Source of the DNA: G039029935 sp039029935
Lineage (GTDB): Bacteria; Chloroflexota; Anaerolineae; Caldilineales; Caldilineaceae
Reading direction: 5' to 3'
Assembly: GCA_039029935.1 (NCBI GenBank)
Contig: JBCCFC010000024.1
Span: forward strand, 1-23,847
DNA: 23,847 nucleotides
In this document: piece by piece, positions 23,442-23,847 of the stretch
How positions within the stretch are numbered: position 1 is the stretch's first letter
How the letters are laid out: every line of letters begins with the position of its first letter
Made by a program: the position numbers and the translations under genes
The notes under the pieces: generated by a model
What the model was told of the DNA's origin: nothing
Databases searched by the model: none
What the model saw: only the letters and a program-made list of their open reading frames with translations

Positions 23442-23847
23442 TTAGCGGTGGATCAGTGGTAGATAGATGATGCTTGGGTTTGTTATATTCTGTTCTGGCA
23501 TTGTGGGTGCAGCGGCTGTGACTGACAAATCATTTGGTATATGCATGGGAATGCCGATAGTCGCCGTCCCCATCAGTTCTGCAACTTCGATAGTTTGTAC
23601 CTCAGTTGTAACGTCATTGTACTCACACCAGACAAGATAACGACCACTATCAAGATCAGAGACGACAAAACTGCCCGATGCATCTGTCATGACCGTGATG
23701 ATGGGGCTATTTGCCTCTGAATGGATATGGACAACCACATTGGCGGCTGTGGATTCGGCCAACTCTTGAATGCCATTGTTGTTGACATCATCCCAAACAT
23801 AGCCGCTGAGAAAACTGGTGTGGGCATTAGGTGCGGTCGGAGCCGCA
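23442..23847 (-). CDS. C-terminal part of a secreted SdrD-B-like protein (5' end beyond window)
   Basis: The frame is open from the right window edge to the TAA at 23442, giving 134 visible residues; a TTG at 23762 is internal, not the start. SGYVWDDVNNNGIQELAEST opens an SdrD-B / prealbumin-like fold, continuing with TDASGSFVVSDLDSGRYLVW, the usual gly-asp-gly-ser-Y-x-F pattern of surface adhesins and cell-wall proteins. The Ala/Thr/Pro residues before it (AAPTAPNAHTSF) look like an interdomain linker. The chain ends in SIIYLPLIHR, a hydrophobic-Pro tail that I recall from many exported Chloroflexota proteins and that may be a sorting tag. Full length and other domains cannot be seen. Confidence 0.75.
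   Translation of the reverse strand, partial: AAPTAPNAHTSFLSGYVWDDVNNNGIQELAESTAANVVVHIHSEANSPIITVMTDASGSFVVSDLDSGRYLVWCEYNDVTTEVQTIEVAELMGTATIGIPMHIPNDLSVTAAAPTMPEQNITNPSIIYLPLIHR

Overview
The window reads as bacterial chromosome of balanced base composition, most likely from a filamentous or environmental member of the Chloroflexota. The support is indirect: 7TMR-DISM sensor proteins carrying SpoIIE phosphatase domains, an ECF sigma factor fused to a GNAT/SCP2-like region, TolB-like propellers with Pro/Thr linkers, and a secreted protein ending in IIYLPLIHR, a C-terminal pattern I associate with that phylum. Cyanobacteria share some of these signalling families, so the phylum call is moderate.

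Layout. Bases 1-330 are AT-rich, gene-free and hold a cluster of DnaA-box-like nonamers including one perfect box, so they look like a replication origin. Bases 372-3537 (+) encode a PAS-GAF-GAF HisKA_3 histidine kinase and a NarL-type response regulator. A gap of about 370 bp with two hairpin repeats follows. From 3914 to the right edge every gene is on the minus strand.

Minus-strand signalling block, in transcription order: a PAS-GAF-SpoIIE phosphatase (15877-13928); a repeat-rich gap; a STAS-like protein (13634); a 1266-aa lipoprotein-like 7TM-DISM / degenerate histidine kinase / receiver / SpoIIE phosphatase (13249); a GHKL ATPase-like regulator (9439); a second STAS-like protein (8604); a PAS-histidine kinase-receiver-class III adenylate cyclase-TPR protein (8156); and a family 4 glycosyltransferase (5278). 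This has the parts list of a partner-switching network (two PP2C phosphatases, two STAS proteins, one GHKL kinase-like protein) placed beside a cAMP-producing hybrid kinase and an envelope-sugar enzyme. The sensor in its middle has lost its phospho-acceptor His and its N-box Asn, while its phosphatase residues are intact.

Further right is an operon of a PD40/TolB-like propeller protein, a YdjM-like membrane protein and a Wzx-like flippase (20020-17106), with zero-gap and TTGA-overlap coupling. Downstream lies a broken gene (17054-16067) that rejoins into one protein if two single-base shifts in A-runs are allowed; its tail looks like an HNH-associated repeat and ends in a QLSLF clamp-binding-like motif. 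Then come an orphan nucleoside/sugar-type ABC permease (21102-20152), a terminator-like hairpin, the ECF sigma-GNAT-SCP2 fusion (23201-21345), and the 3' end of a secreted SdrD-B-like protein cut by the window edge.

The window is rich in short repeats and palindromes. Nearly every gap in the signalling block has its own tandem or inverted repeat, and two palindrome-rich stretches sit in frame inside the degenerate sensor gene. I saw no tRNA, rRNA, CRISPR array or intact insertion sequence.
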